Notes under the pieces: generated by a model | What the model was told of the DNA's origin: nothing | The model's input: only the letters and a program-made list of their open reading frames with translations | Databases searched by the model: none | Shown: positions 22,560-22,560 of the stretch, in pieces | Position numbering within the stretch: the first letter of the stretch is position 1 | Layout of the letters: every line of letters begins with the position of its first letter | Source of the DNA: Moraxella caviae | GTDB lineage: Bacteria > Pseudomonadota > Gammaproteobacteria > Pseudomonadales > Moraxellaceae | Reading direction: 5' to 3' | DNA: 22,560 nucleotides | NCBI RefSeq assembly: GCF_002014985.1 | Contig: NZ_MUXU01000024.1 | Span: 1 to 22,560, forward strand | Translations under genes and position numbers: made by a program

Positions 22560-22560
22560 A

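Overview
The window looks like a chromosomal segment of a member of the Moraxellaceae, most probably Moraxella. This is inferred, not proven. The support is the family resemblance of the core genes, a lipoprotein copper nitrite reductase gene with a NsrR-like operator (M. catarrhalis is known to control aniA through NsrR), the rlmN-pilW-ispG order shared by gammaproteobacteria, and intergenic DNA full of short palindromes and simple repeats. No tRNA, rRNA, transposase, phage gene or CRISPR array was seen.

Layout. 1-546 (-) is the start of an L-lactate permease gene. 934-1389 (-) encodes a small glutaredoxin-like protein. 1645-5382 (+) carries mtgA (peptidoglycan glycosyltransferase), ppk1 (polyphosphate kinase, ended by a perfect 14-bp-stem terminator) and a YchJ-type SEC-C protein. 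thiI (5504-6952, +) converges on a peroxiredoxin-glutaredoxin fusion (7042-7791, -), and the two share a terminator. After a cluster of palindromic repeats comes an exonuclease III family gene (8353-9210, -).

9457-13108 (+) is the nitrite respiration block: aniA/nirK (a lipoprotein copper nitrite reductase with a fused C-terminal cytochrome c), nirV (periplasmic FGE-fold protein) and a SCO-type copper chaperone lipoprotein with a His-rich arm. A promoter overlapped by an 11-1-11 NsrR-like operator sits ahead of aniA. The reductase would take electrons for nitrite reduction to NO in the periplasm. SCO plausibly helps copper delivery, and NirV is its usual companion of unclear role.

13338-15120 (-) holds a FabR-like TetR regulator and an acidic, His-rich lipoprotein with a possible MliC-like C-terminal domain. 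A 9-bp tandem repeat lies just upstream of that lipoprotein's promoter. ychF (-) and ndk (+) are divergent housekeeping genes. An unrecognised secreted protein (17353-18087, -) has an A11 tract inside its predicted promoter spacer. rlmN, pilW and ispG follow on the + strand. Overlapping the ispG stop by one base is an A+T-rich HrgA-like gene (HARE-HTH plus an apparent restriction-type domain) that stops just where its family's E-x-K motif would be expected.

The most notable items are the interrupted HrgA-like gene, two candidate repeat-tuned promoters of envelope proteins, the nitrite reductase block with its operator, the His-rich lipoprotein, and a nine-copy family of GTTGGGTT palindromes in three intergenic clusters.
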